From: Bosea sp. 685
Lineage (GTDB): Bacteria; Pseudomonadota; Alphaproteobacteria; Rhizobiales; Beijerinckiaceae
Assembly (NCBI RefSeq): GCF_031884435.1
Contig: NZ_CP134779.1
Coordinates: 4,030,001 to 4,094,000 of the forward strand
Reading direction: 5' to 3'
Length of the DNA: 64,000 nt
In this document: in pieces, positions 18,056 through 26,928 of the stretch
How positions within the stretch are numbered: position 1 is the stretch's first letter
How the letters are laid out: each line of letters begins with the position of its first letter
Notes under the pieces: generated by a model
What the model was told of the DNA's origin: nothing
Databases searched by the model: none
What the model saw: the letters and a program-made list of their open reading frames with translations, nothing else
Made by a program: the position numbers and the translations under genes

Positions 18056-19003
18056 TCAGCTTGCTTTGTTGTTGAATTGCCAGGGTTTTTGATTGCGCGC
18101 CATGGCGTTGAGAACGACGAGGATACGTCTGGCGAGTGCGATGAGGGCGACTTTGGCGGCTTTGCCGGCTTTGCGCAGGCCGTCATAGATGGCCTTGGCC
18201 CAGGGATTGTGGAGCTTGGCTGCGAAGGCGGCGAGGTAGAGGCTGCGCCGCAGGGCGTCGCGTCCGGCTTCGATGTGGCTGATGCCGCGGGATTTGCCGC
18301 TGTCGTGCGGATAGGGCGCGACGCCGGCCAGCGCCGCAGCCTTCCTGGCGTCGATATGGCCGAGTTCAGGCATCTCGGCGAGGAGGACCCGGATGGTGTT
18401 GGGTCCGATACCGGTCATGCTGTCGAGGAGCTCGGCCTTGGCGCTGAACTCCTCATCGGCTGCGATCAACACTTCGATGGCGGCCTGGGCTTGCTTCACG
18501 GTACTGCGGATGGCGTCCATCTCGGTCTCGATCACGCGGCGCAGGGCCTCGACCTCGATGTGATCGAGGCGGTTCTGCAGGCGCAGGAGGCAGGCTTGCG
18601 CCCGGGCGATCTCACGCGACCAGAGCGTCAGCTCCTGCTGCGAGAGGCTGGGCTTTGGGAAGGGCCTGGCCTCGTGGGCGACGAGGAAATCGGCGATCAG
18701 GCGGGCATCGAGCGGATCGGTCTTGGCGCGGTTGCCGCGTGCCTTGGCGAATTGACGGCAGCGCCAACTATCGACCATCAGCACGGTGAAGCCCGCCTCG
18801 CGAAACAGGCTGACGGCAAGCCGTTCATATCCGCCGGTCGGTTCCATGCCGACGGTGGTGAAGCCGGCCTGCAGCAGACGCTTGATCTGCGCCAGGATGG
18901 CCGGCGCGGTATTGTCGATCCGCACGACCTTGCTGGCGATGGCAAGGTCGAGCCAGCCTTTGGAAACGTCGATGCCGACGGGGCTGTTCTGTGTCATGGT
19001 CAT
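18056..19003 (-). CDS. IS110-family transposase (DEDD plus serine recombinase-like)
   Basis: A 315-residue protein. The N-terminal RuvC-like domain carries GIDVSKGWLDLAIA, VGMEPTGGYE and DPLDARLIADF, giving the four acidic DEDD residues. The C-terminal Transposase_20 domain has SMTGIGPNTIRVLLAEMPEL and AGVAPYPHDSGKSRGISHIE, which includes the catalytic serine. It looks intact. ATG at 19003 has GGGA at good spacing; 19009 and 18997 are alternatives. These enzymes use a bridge RNA to choose target and donor DNA. Confidence 0.92.
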   Translation of the reverse strand: MTMTQNSPVGIDVSKGWLDLAIASKVVRIDNTAPAILAQIKRLLQAGFTTVGMEPTGGYERLAVSLFREAGFTVLMVDSWRCRQFAKARGNRAKTDPLDARLIADFLVAHEARPFPKPSLSQQELTLWSREIARAQACLLRLQNRLDHIEVEALRRVIETEMDAIRSTVKQAQAAIEVLIAADEEFSAKAELLDSMTGIGPNTIRVLLAEMPELGHIDARKAAALAGVAPYPHDSGKSRGISHIEAGRDALRRSLYLAAFAAKLHNPWAKAIYDGLRKAGKAAKVALIALARRILVVLNAMARNQKPWQFNNKAS

Positions 19004-19190
19004 AAGCATCCCAGGCTTGGAAGCGAGGTCAAAAGCCCCGTGCAACTGTTCGGACTGGCTTGGGTGCGGCCGACTGCTCTTGCTCTGTTCAACCTCTTGA
19101 GGGCTGACCGGGATCTCGGCATCTCGACCGCGCCGGCTGGGGATGGCCGTCCCCGGCCGGCCAAACCATCTTACACAGTCTGCCTTTCCA
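19004..19190 (-). ncRNA. Candidate IS110 bridge RNA region
   Basis: This is the long non-coding end of the IS110 element, upstream of the transposase, where IS110-group bridge RNAs are encoded. It contains a GC-rich hairpin (GGCCGTCCCCGGCCGGCC, 19145-19162) and the octamer GCAACTGT (19042-19049). The octamer also occurs at the opposite terminus of the element (18043-18050), as expected if it were part of a donor-binding loop. Boundaries, strand of transcription and loops are inference. Confidence 0.4.
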
Positions 19191-19431
19191 ACCCGGGATC
19201 CATGCCGGAGCGCTGCCTGGTTAGGCTCAGGAATGGGATCTCGGATCGGCGCGGCGGAGCCTGTCCTTGGGCCAGCCGAAGGCCGGACCCGGGGGCCGCT
19301 TGTCCGGGACGACGCGGTGTTTCCCTGCCAAGACAGCAAGCTCCAGCGCTTGGTGCTAACGCGTTCTCTTCACGCGAACCGGTCTCCACTTCGCTCGAAA
19401 GCACCCTAAGCAGCAAGCGAGGCCCGATGCC
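19191..19431. repeat. Intergenic repeats between IS110 and the LysR gene
   Basis: Right half of the split repeat from 19191, then a copy of a gene-end repeat (CACGCGAACCGGTCTCCACT and TCGCTCGAAAGCACCCTAAG, 19353-19410) that recurs near 21.6, 34.9, 49.2 and 55.2 kb. No gene seen. Confidence 0.55.
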
Positions 19432-20331
19432 TCAGCGCTCCACCGACAGGGCATCGGCCCGCAGAAGCGGCACCATCCAATCGCGGAAGACATCGATGGC
19501 AGGGTCGAGCCTGCTCGTTCCGAGCGGGCGAACCAGATGATAGGCATGCTCATCCCGGATCCTGACATCCCCCAAGGCGACGAGCCGGCCGGCCGCGATC
19601 TCCGGCTTCACCAGAATCCCTCGCGCCAGGGCCACGCCTTCGCCTGCGATCGCCGCGTCGATCAGCAAGCCGGCATCGGCATAGCTGGGTCCATCGTCGT
19701 GCTGTTTCAGAGACAGCCCGGCGGCGCGCAGCCACGGCGCCCATGGCTGCCAGCTGTGGCGCAACAGCACGCAGCGGAGGATGTCCGGCGCGCCCACGAG
19801 TTGCAGCCGCTCCCGGTAACGCGGCGCGCAAACCGCCAACAGCGTCTCGCGCGCCAGCGGCTCGGCGCGCAGCCCTGGCCAGCCCCCAGGTCCGTAGCGG
19901 ATCGCCGCATCGACGCCGGATGGGCCGAGCTCGGCATGATCGAGCCGGGAATCGAGTTCGATGGCGATCTCGGGATGCGCATCGCGAAACAGGTTGAGGC
20001 GCGGCACGAGCCAGCGCGAAGCAAAGGAGGGCAGCACGCTCAGCTTGATCGTCCGGCGCGCACGGTCACTGACGGGCGAGGCGAAGGCCTCGTTCAAGAT
20101 CGCGAGCGCCTCCCGCACGCGCAGCACGAGGCGGCGGGCCTCATCGGTCGGCAGCATCTCGTTGCCCACGCGCTGGAACAGCACATGTCCGGTGCGGGCT
20201 TCGAGGTCGCGGATGCGGTGGCTGATGGCTCCATGCGTCAGGCCGAGCTCGTCGCCGGCGCGCGAATAGCTTTGCCACCGGAAGGCGGCCTCAAAAGCGC
20301 GCAATGACTGGATCGAGGGAAGTTGGACCAT
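19432..20331 (-). CDS. LysR-family regulator (GcvA-like)
   Basis: A 299-residue protein starting MVQLPSIQSLRAFEAAFRWQ, with helix-turn-helix YSRAGDELGLTHGAISHRIR and the effector domain beginning RRTIKLSVLPSFASRWLVPR, the pattern of GcvA/AmpR-type LysR proteins. It is divergent from the PhzF-family gene, with a LysR-type box (20337-20355) a few bases upstream of its own start, so it probably regulates both. Confidence 0.9.
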   Translation of the reverse strand: MVQLPSIQSLRAFEAAFRWQSYSRAGDELGLTHGAISHRIRDLEARTGHVLFQRVGNEMLPTDEARRLVLRVREALAILNEAFASPVSDRARRTIKLSVLPSFASRWLVPRLNLFRDAHPEIAIELDSRLDHAELGPSGVDAAIRYGPGGWPGLRAEPLARETLLAVCAPRYRERLQLVGAPDILRCVLLRHSWQPWAPWLRAAGLSLKQHDDGPSYADAGLLIDAAIAGEGVALARGILVKPEIAAGRLVALGDVRIRDEHAYHLVRPLGTSRLDPAIDVFRDWMVPLLRADALSVER

Positions 20332-20336
20332 GATGG

Positions 20337-20355
20337 TTGTTAATTTCGATCACAA
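20337..20355. promoter_or_regulatory. LysR-type box TTGT-N11-ACAA
   Basis: TTGTTAATTTCGATCACAA is a T-N11-A dyad with perfect four-base arms, in the 127-base gap between the divergent LysR and PhzF-family genes. It lies 6 bases from the LysR start codon, consistent with autorepression. Confidence 0.5.
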
Positions 20356-20458
20356 CCGCGGTCAAATCTTGTCGTTGGGCTCAGCGCGGCGGCCTGGCTA
20401 CCGTGCCCGCGACAATGCAGCCGGCTGATCGATCAGCCTGTCGAGCGGGAACACGTCA

Positions 20459-21328
20459 ATGCGCAATTACAAGGTCGTCGACGCTTTCACCACGCGGCCC
20501 TTGCTGGGCAATCCCGTCGCCGTCATTCTCGACAGCGACGGATTGGACACGGAGGCGATGCAGGCGATAGCGCGTTGGACCAATCTGTCCGAGACGACCT
20601 TCGTGCTGCCGCCGACGACGCCTGATGCGGATTATCGGCTGCGCATCTTCACGCCGGGGTCCGAGCTGCCCTTCGCCGGGCATCCGACGCTGGGCAGCGC
20701 GCATGCGATTCTCGAGGCTGGCATGGCGAGCCCGAGAAATGGCAAGCTCGTGCAGGAGTGCGGCGTCGGCCTGGTGGAGATCGCCGTCGTCGGCCGGGGC
20801 GCCGACCAGGTCCTGACGCTGTCGCTCCCGGCCGCTACGGTTACGACCCTATCGCGCGAGGATGTCGACGAAATCGAGGCCATCATCGGCGCGGCCGTCA
20901 AGCGCGAGGCGCCTCCCGCGCTCGTCAATGTCGGCCCCCTCTGGGTTATCGCAGAGCTTTCGAGTGTCGAGGCCTTATTGGCGCTGAAGCCTGATTTTGC
21001 GCGATCCGCGGCTTTCGAGCGACGCATCGGCGCCACCGGCATCACCCTTTTCGCGCAACGCGACGCGGGCGGGCCGGAGATCGAGGTGCGGACATTCGCC
21101 CCCTCCTGCGGCGTCTACGAGGACCCGGTGTGCGGCAGCGGCAATGGCAGCATCGCGGTGTTCCGCCATGCTCGCGGGCTGCTGCCTGCCGCCGGTGCGC
21201 GCTATGAGGCCGCACAGGGTCGCTGCGTCGGACGTGACGGCAAGATTTCCCTGTCCGTGGACGCGGACGGCAAGGTCCAGGTCGGCGGATCCTGCATCAC
21301 CACGGTGAATGGCACCCTGGCCGCCTGA
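20459..21328 (+). CDS. PhzF-family isomerase
   Basis: A 289-residue protein with the PhzF fold signature: VDAFTTRPLLGNPVAVI at the start, catalytic glutamate E45 in TNLSETTFVLPP, FTPGSELPFAGHPTLGSAHA, and EDPVCGSGNGSIAVF in the second half-domain. PhzF-like enzymes isomerise or epimerise small acids. No phenazine genes are nearby, so the substrate is unknown; divergent GcvA-like control hints at an amino-acid-type compound. The stop codon lies in a dispersed repeat that begins at 21327. Confidence 0.92.
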   Translation: MRNYKVVDAFTTRPLLGNPVAVILDSDGLDTEAMQAIARWTNLSETTFVLPPTTPDADYRLRIFTPGSELPFAGHPTLGSAHAILEAGMASPRNGKLVQECGVGLVEIAVVGRGADQVLTLSLPAATVTTLSREDVDEIEAIIGAAVKREAPPALVNVGPLWVIAELSSVEALLALKPDFARSAAFERRIGATGITLFAQRDAGGPEIEVRTFAPSCGVYEDPVCGSGNGSIAVFRHARGLLPAAGARYEAAQGRCVGRDGKISLSVDADGKVQVGGSCITTVNGTLAA

Positions 21329-21633
21329 ACGCGGTCGCCGCGAAGCGGCGTCTCGAAGGATGCTCCAGATATCTCCGGAGCCTCCTGGAGCATGCCGGTC
21401 ATCCTCGGAAACGCGCCGTCATCCTGGACAAGCGGCAAAGCCGCGCAGCTCCGGGATCCATCGTAGAGCGCGGTTCCCTACGATGGATCCCGGGCCTCCG
21501 CTTCGCTGCGCCCGGGATGACGGCGTGTTTCCCCTGCCAAAACGGCAAGCTCTAAGCTTGCTCCTTGTTCTAACGCGTTGTCTTCGCGAACCGGTGTCCA
21601 CTTCGCTCGAAAACGCTCGCATAAGGCCGCCGC
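21327..21633. repeat. Intergenic repeats (REP-like, split-repeat homologue, gene-end repeat)
   Basis: 21327-21362 is identical to 31701-31736 over 36 bases (begins GAACGCGGTCGCCGCGAAGC). About 21424-21530 is a whole copy of the repeat that IS110 splits at 18-19 kb. 21558-21620 is a copy of the gene-end repeat (CGCGAACCGGTGTCCACTTC). No gene seen. Confidence 0.6.
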
Positions 21634-22959
21634 TCACCTCTCCCTGAAAGCCTTCGCGATCTGGTCCTTGAGCGGCTTGACGATGAACTCCAGCGGGGTG
21701 CGGTCCTCGGTCCTGACGAAGATGTCGGCCTGCATGCCGGCGCTGATGTGGTTGGGTGCGATGCGGGCGAGCTCTTGGGGCGAGACCGCGACGCGGATGG
21801 TGTAGAAGGTCGCCCCGGTCTGCTGGTCGCGGCTGGTGTCGGCCGAGATGCGGCTAACCGTGCCGGCAAGCTCGGGCGTGGTGCGCTGGTTGAAGGCGTG
21901 GAGCTTGACCTGGGCGTGCTGGCCGAGCGCGATCTGGTCGATGTCGGGCGGGTTGATGCGCGCCTCGACCTGAAGCGCGTCCTCGGCCGGCACGATCAGC
22001 ATGGCAGGCTCCGCCGGGGTGATGACGCCGCCGACGGTATGGACCGCGAGCTGGTGCACGAAGCCCGCGCTGGTGGCGCGGATGTCGACGCGCTTGAGCT
22101 GGTCTTCGGCGGCGATCCGGCGCTCGACCAGTTCGGCGCTCTTTCCTTGAATCTCGCGCAATTCCTTCATCACCTCCTCGCGCAGCGTGTCGTCGATCCC
22201 GATGATCTGGAGCTGCGTCTCGGCGATCTTGCCCTCAGCCTGCGCGACGGAGGCGATGAGCTGGCCCTTCTGGCCTTCGAGGCTGGCGGCTTCGCGTTCG
22301 AGCTGGGTTTTGCGGCTGAGCGAGACCAGGTTCTTGGCATAGAGCCCGCGGACACCGTGCAATTCCTCCTCGATCAGCACGGCCTGGCGATCACGCCCGG
22401 ATTGCTGCGAGCGCAGCCCGCTGATCTCGTCTGAGAGCTGGCCCATCCGCTTGGCGAGCTGCGCCTTCTGGCCGTCGCGCGCTATGCGGCGCGCCTCGAA
22501 CAGGCTTTGCTCGGCCAGGACGAGTTCTTCGATCTCCGGCTCGCTCATGCGCTGGGCGAGTTCGGGAGCGACCGTTACCGCCTCCTTGCGATCGCGCTCG
22601 GCCTGGAGACGGGCGCGGCGCGCGGCGAACTCGTCGAGCTGCTTGGTCACGACCTGGAGATTGGCGCGGGTGACGGTGTCGTCGAGCCGGATCACCACCT
22701 GGTCCTGCTCGACCCGGTCACCCTCGCGGACCCGAAGCTCGCCGACGACGCCGCCGGTCGCGTGCTGGACCTTCTTGACGTTGCCATCGACCACGAACTG
22801 GCCGGACGCCACGACAGCGCCAGACAAGGTCGTCGCGACCGCCCAGACCCCGACCGTGCCGGCAAACAGGGCGACGCCCGCGCCGCCCAGCAAGGCGAGG
22901 CTTCTCAGCGAGCTCTTGAACTCGGGCGGCGCCTCGGCGGGCTGCGTCGCCCGGCTCAT
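21634..22959 (-). CDS. Type I secretion membrane-fusion protein (HlyD/PrtE family)
   Basis: A 441-residue protein: short cytosolic N-terminus, one membrane helix (LRSLALLGGAGVALFAGTVG), a biotinyl-lipoyl-like segment with QHATGGVVGELRVREGDRVE, long coiled-coil hairpin (about 95-290), and the C-terminal beta-barrel region ending LEFIVKPLKDQIAKAFRER. It bridges the ABC exporter to an outer-membrane TolC-type channel, which is not in this window. ATG overlaps the exporter stop by four bases. Confidence 0.94.
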   Translation of the reverse strand: MSRATQPAEAPPEFKSSLRSLALLGGAGVALFAGTVGVWAVATTLSGAVVASGQFVVDGNVKKVQHATGGVVGELRVREGDRVEQDQVVIRLDDTVTRANLQVVTKQLDEFAARRARLQAERDRKEAVTVAPELAQRMSEPEIEELVLAEQSLFEARRIARDGQKAQLAKRMGQLSDEISGLRSQQSGRDRQAVLIEEELHGVRGLYAKNLVSLSRKTQLEREAASLEGQKGQLIASVAQAEGKIAETQLQIIGIDDTLREEVMKELREIQGKSAELVERRIAAEDQLKRVDIRATSAGFVHQLAVHTVGGVITPAEPAMLIVPAEDALQVEARINPPDIDQIALGQHAQVKLHAFNQRTTPELAGTVSRISADTSRDQQTGATFYTIRVAVSPQELARIAPNHISAGMQADIFVRTEDRTPLEFIVKPLKDQIAKAFRER

Positions 22960-24698
22960 GACGCCACCGTCTGGCGCTGCACGCTCGGCAAGCCTCCCTG
23001 TTTCAGCACCTTCTGCAGGATCTCCTCCTTCGGTCCAAAACTCTGGATGCGGCCATCGGCCATCATCGCGATGTGGTCGACGCCGGCGATCGCGGTCTGG
23101 CGATGGGTCACGACGATGACGATGCCGCCGCGCTCGCGCACGCCCTTGACGGCCATGGTCAGGGCCTCGTCGCCATCATGGTCGAGATTGGAGTTGGGCT
23201 CGTCGAGCACGACCAGGAAGGGCTCGCCATAGAGCGCCCGCGCCAGGCCGACACGCTGGCGCTGGCCGCCCGAGAGCGAGGCGCCGCCCTCGCCGATGCG
23301 GGTATCGTAGCCCTGCTCCAGCTTGACGATGAGATCATGCGCGCCGGCAGCCTTTGCCGCTGCGATGATCGCCTCGTCGGAGGCCTCCTGGGAAAAGCGG
23401 CCGATATTCTCAGCCACCGTGCCCTCGAACAATTCGATATCCTGCGGGAGATAGCCGATATGGCAGCCAAGCGCGGCCGGCTCCCATTGCTCGAGGGCTG
23501 CGCCATCGAGCCTGACCTCGCCCTTGAGCGGGCGCCAGACCCCGACCAATGCACGCACGAGCGTCGATTTGCCGGACGCGCTCGGGCCGATGATGCCGAG
23601 CCCCTGCCCGGCCTCGAGCCGGAGCGAGACGCCCTGCAGGATCGCAAGCTGGCGCCCGGGCGCAGCCACGATCAGGTTGTCGGCCGAGAGGTCGCGGGCG
23701 GGCGCCGGCAAGGCGGTGCGCTCGCGCGGCAGGAAGGCTGGCGAATCCAGCACCTGCTTCAGCCGCTTCAGCCCCTGCCTGGCGGAGACAAACCCCTTCC
23801 AATGCGCGACCGCGATCTCGATGGGGGCGAGCGCTCGCGAGGTCATGATCGAGGCCGCGATCATGACGCCGCCGGAGAGCTCGCCGCGCATGACGAGATA
23901 GGCGCCTAAGCCCAGTACGGCCGATTGCAGCACCATGCGGAAGACTTTTGCGAAGGCGCCGATCCCGCTGGTCGCATCCGCCCCAGTAAGCCAGTCGCGG
24001 ACATGGCGGAGATTGGCTGCGCGCCACTTCGCCTGGAAGGCCGGGGCCATGCCCATCGCGGTCAGCGCCTCGGCATTGCGGCGGCTCGCCTCGGCCACGG
24101 CCTGGCGCGCCGCGCCACTCGCCATCTGCGCCTTGGCAGCGTCGCGGCTGCCCATCTCGGTCAGGAAGGTCAGGACCAGGATGACAACCCCGCCGGCGAC
24201 CGCAAGCCAGCCGAGCCAGGGATGCAGCAGGAAGCAGCCGGCGAAGAACAGCGGCATCCACGGCATGTCGAACAGGGCGGTCGGGCCAAGCGACGACAGG
24301 AAGGCACGGATCTGGTCGAGATCGCGGATCGGCTGCATCGCCTGGTCGGCGCGCAGGCCCAAAAGCGGCAGCTTTTGCGCCGCGGCAAAAGCAGCAGGCG
24401 AGACCTCTTCATCGAAGCGCGCCCCGATCCGCGCTAGCATGCGCACGCGCACCGCATCGAGAAAACCCTGCAGGCAATAGGCCGCCAACAGCAGGAGCGA
24501 GATCCCGATCAAGGTCGGCACGCTGCGCGAGCTCAACACCCGGTCATAGACCTGCAGCATGTAGAACGAGCCCGACAGCATCAACAGGTTGATGATGCCG
24601 GAGAAGACGGCAACTGCAGCGAAAGCGCCGCGGCAGGAGGCGAGCGCCGACGAGACGACGGAAGCACTCTGGGCAGGCGTAGCAGCGGCACGCTTCAC
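22956..24698 (-). CDS. Type I secretion ABC exporter (PrtD family, permease plus ATPase)
   Basis: A 580-residue fused exporter. Membrane domain in the first ~330 residues (FSGIINLLMLSGSFYMLQVY DRVL and further helices), then an ATPase with Walker A GPSASGKST, signature SLSGGQRQRVGLARALYG and Walker B LVVLDEPNSNLD. There is no C39 or C39-like N-terminal domain, as usual for the PrtD class that exports RTX proteases with uncleaved C-terminal signals. It lies 85 bases downstream of the RTX protease gene, its likely cargo. Confidence 0.94.
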   Translation of the reverse strand: MKRAAATPAQSASVVSSALASCRGAFAAVAVFSGIINLLMLSGSFYMLQVYDRVLSSRSVPTLIGISLLLLAAYCLQGFLDAVRVRMLARIGARFDEEVSPAAFAAAQKLPLLGLRADQAMQPIRDLDQIRAFLSSLGPTALFDMPWMPLFFAGCFLLHPWLGWLAVAGGVVILVLTFLTEMGSRDAAKAQMASGAARQAVAEASRRNAEALTAMGMAPAFQAKWRAANLRHVRDWLTGADATSGIGAFAKVFRMVLQSAVLGLGAYLVMRGELSGGVMIAASIMTSRALAPIEIAVAHWKGFVSARQGLKRLKQVLDSPAFLPRERTALPAPARDLSADNLIVAAPGRQLAILQGVSLRLEAGQGLGIIGPSASGKSTLVRALVGVWRPLKGEVRLDGAALEQWEPAALGCHIGYLPQDIELFEGTVAENIGRFSQEASDEAIIAAAKAAGAHDLIVKLEQGYDTRIGEGGASLSGGQRQRVGLARALYGEPFLVVLDEPNSNLDHDGDEALTMAVKGVRERGGIVIVVTHRQTAIAGVDHIAMMADGRIQSFGPKEEILQKVLKQGGLPSVQRQTVAS

Positions 24699-24783
24699 AA
24701 CGGTTCCTCGGCGTAACAGGCGGCCTCGAAAGTCCGCTGGCGCAGATAGGGCTGCGCCAACACGAACTGAATCGATCCGACCC

Positions 24784-26865
24784 TTACACGAAACGGAAAT
24801 CGTCGGTTAGATTGCCCAATAGAGCATCATTAATACGGCTCGGGATTAGAGTTTCATAACCATCAGACGAAACTATGTTGTACTGACTTGGTTCTCGTAA
24901 TACTGATGCAAGATTCACGATGGCATCGTCGCCCTCGATTTGTTGTTCATGTTGCCAATCGCTCGAACGGCCCATTGCGTCCGCTCGATTGATATACGAT
25001 AGAAAAATAAATGACTCGTTCGAATGTTGTCTTTCGAATGTACTATCGAGATCATTATCATGAGTTAGATCAGAAATAGCTTCAGAAAATCCATTTTTTT
25101 GTGTATTAATTACATTATATTCAAAATTATTAGGTGTAATCTGAATAATTAACGGCGAAATATCTGGTAATGGAGCCACCGGAATTGGAATGGACCCGGG
25201 CGCAGAGAGTGCAGCGCTCCGGCCCGTGAGGTTATGAAAATCGTATATTTCTCCATTATTGACAACGTTGCTTCGGGGCACCGAACCCCACTCTTCGGAG
25301 GGGGGAGCAGTAGCGAAATTCAATCCAAACATTCCATTTGTAAAGTTTTGCAGCAAAATCACTTCGTTCGTCGGCAGGATAATTTGTAGATTTGAGAATA
25401 GCGGATTGTAATTGTATATAATTCCGTGTTCACCGAGATACGAGCCAATCGAAGTTGTCGATGTCCCTCCCCCTGGAAGCGGCTGTGTATACTCCTCAAT
25501 AATTGTGAATTCTCCCCCCATCAGAGCATACCCATTCCAGAATATTCTATCGCCGGCTTCACCATTGCTGATCGTGTAGTCTGTAACTAGATCGAAGGGC
25601 CGCTCAACGCCCCGATCGAACCAAAACCAGTCATCTCCCGTCCCGCCATCGAGGACGGCATCGTCGCTTCCTGGCATTAGTATATCTTTACCGTCGCCTC
25701 CGAGCAGTGTGTCGATTCCGTTGCCGCCCACAAGAAGATCATTCCCGCCCTCTCCTGTTAGGATGTCAGCATCGCCTCCTCCGCGGAGAATGTCGTTCCC
25801 AACACCACCGTAAAGCAGGTCATTTCCGTCCCCCCCATCGAGAGTATCGTCGCCATCACCGCCGCTCAATTCGTCGTTATCGGCGCCCCCATAGAGAAAA
25901 TCAGCACCGCCGCCGCCCCAGATGATGTCATCTCCATCATCGCCATACAATGTATCGGAATACTGTGGCCCAGAAGAATCTGATTGTCCCAATTCGGTGC
26001 CAAGAATTCTGTCGTTTCCATCTCCACCATGAATAATGTCGTTACCATCCCCGCCATAAATCAAGTCATCATTACCGTCTCCGTTGATTGTATCGTTCCC
26101 GCTGCCGCCATAAAGGTAATCGTTTCCGTCTCCTCCATGTATCGTATCATCGCCCGTCAATCCAAATATCAAATCTTTAACATATGTGGCGTGCCCTCTT
26201 CGGTCGAAAATATTAGTAATAGTCGTTACAGACGCAATTGTTCCGTCTCCGACAATTGCGTTATCTATCAGATTTCCTTCAGAATAGCTAAATCCTTCAC
26301 TAAAAGAAGTATATCGCGTATCGGTATTATACATTGCCCCCAGATAAGAGGCTTGCCTCAAATTAGGTAAGTTTAGATACGTTGCGGTCGCGCTCTGAAA
26401 GCGCGTAGCATCGCCTCGTAAATCTGCTGCGGCGCTCACTTCGGCATCCGACATGGGGACATCGCGGCCGGCGGCGCTGTGAGGGTCGGGAGCTTCCGTG
26501 GAAAAATGAAGCAGCTCGTGTGCGAGCGTGAGCCTGGGATCCTGTTGAACCCAAACACCTGTTTCCGAGATGAATTTCAGCTTATTAATGGCAGTAAAAT
26601 TAATCCCAATATAGTATTGAGGGGGAGAGCCTGCGACCTTGGACGCATAGCCGGCCTCGTTATCGTTCGTCTGGTAAATTTGCAACGATTTTGTACTTGC
26701 CGCAGTATCAAGCATCGCCGCAGCGGCCGGCGAAGAATTGTAAATCTCAGATAGGTAATTTCGTATGGTAGTTTCCTGTTGTGAGGAGAACGCAACGCCA
26801 GACGCCGAGGGCAATCCTTGGCCAGGTATAAACGACACCTTGTCTATGAACGTTTGGAATGACAT
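24784..26865 (-). CDS. RTX protein with HELLH metalloprotease-like domain
   Basis: A 693-residue acidic protein without a Sec signal. An N-terminal domain carries the zinc motif HELLH at residues 116-120 (RLTLAHELLHFSTEAPDPHS). Residues about 230-415 hold many calcium-binding RTX nonapeptides (GGDGNDYLYGGSGNDTI and similar), followed by a unique C-terminal ~270 residues that should include the secretion signal. It is followed by the type I exporter and adaptor. Target and specificity are unknown; HExxH alone does not prove proteolysis, and the third ligand was not identified. Codon use is more AT-rich than in the flanking operons, suggesting acquisition. Confidence 0.88.
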   Translation of the reverse strand: MSFQTFIDKVSFIPGQGLPSASGVAFSSQQETTIRNYLSEIYNSSPAAAAMLDTAASTKSLQIYQTNDNEAGYASKVAGSPPQYYIGINFTAINKLKFISETGVWVQQDPRLTLAHELLHFSTEAPDPHSAAGRDVPMSDAEVSAAADLRGDATRFQSATATYLNLPNLRQASYLGAMYNTDTRYTSFSEGFSYSEGNLIDNAIVGDGTIASVTTITNIFDRRGHATYVKDLIFGLTGDDTIHGGDGNDYLYGGSGNDTINGDGNDDLIYGGDGNDIIHGGDGNDRILGTELGQSDSSGPQYSDTLYGDDGDDIIWGGGGADFLYGGADNDELSGGDGDDTLDGGDGNDLLYGGVGNDILRGGGDADILTGEGGNDLLVGGNGIDTLLGGDGKDILMPGSDDAVLDGGTGDDWFWFDRGVERPFDLVTDYTISNGEAGDRIFWNGYALMGGEFTIIEEYTQPLPGGGTSTTSIGSYLGEHGIIYNYNPLFSNLQIILPTNEVILLQNFTNGMFGLNFATAPPSEEWGSVPRSNVVNNGEIYDFHNLTGRSAALSAPGSIPIPVAPLPDISPLIIQITPNNFEYNVINTQKNGFSEAISDLTHDNDLDSTFERQHSNESFIFLSYINRADAMGRSSDWQHEQQIEGDDAIVNLASVLREPSQYNIVSSDGYETLIPSRINDALLGNLTDDFRFV

Positions 26866-26928
26866 AAGATATCTCCTATGTTGGTGGCTACCTGTAAATA
26901 TGTCGCGAAATAGTTCGAAAATAGTGTT

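Larger units (their letters stand above)
18042..19190 (-). mobile_element. IS110-family insertion sequence, ends inferred from a split repeat
   Basis: The flanks (CCGCCATCCCGGGCGAAGCG up to about 18041, and ACCCGGGATCCATG from 19191) are two halves of a dispersed repeat that is whole at 21475-21530 on the other strand. The DNA between them, about 1.15 kb, is therefore the insertion. The transposase stop lies within 15 bases of the left end, while about 190 non-coding bases lie upstream of its start at the other end, as in IS110-group elements, whose upstream end encodes the bridge RNA. There are no terminal inverted repeats, as usual for this family. Exact ends may be off by a few bases. Confidence 0.75.

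Noticed and set aside
17960..19540. 526-codon plus-strand frame across the IS110 transposase
   Set aside because: Antisense to the transposase; includes repeat DNA; no motif.
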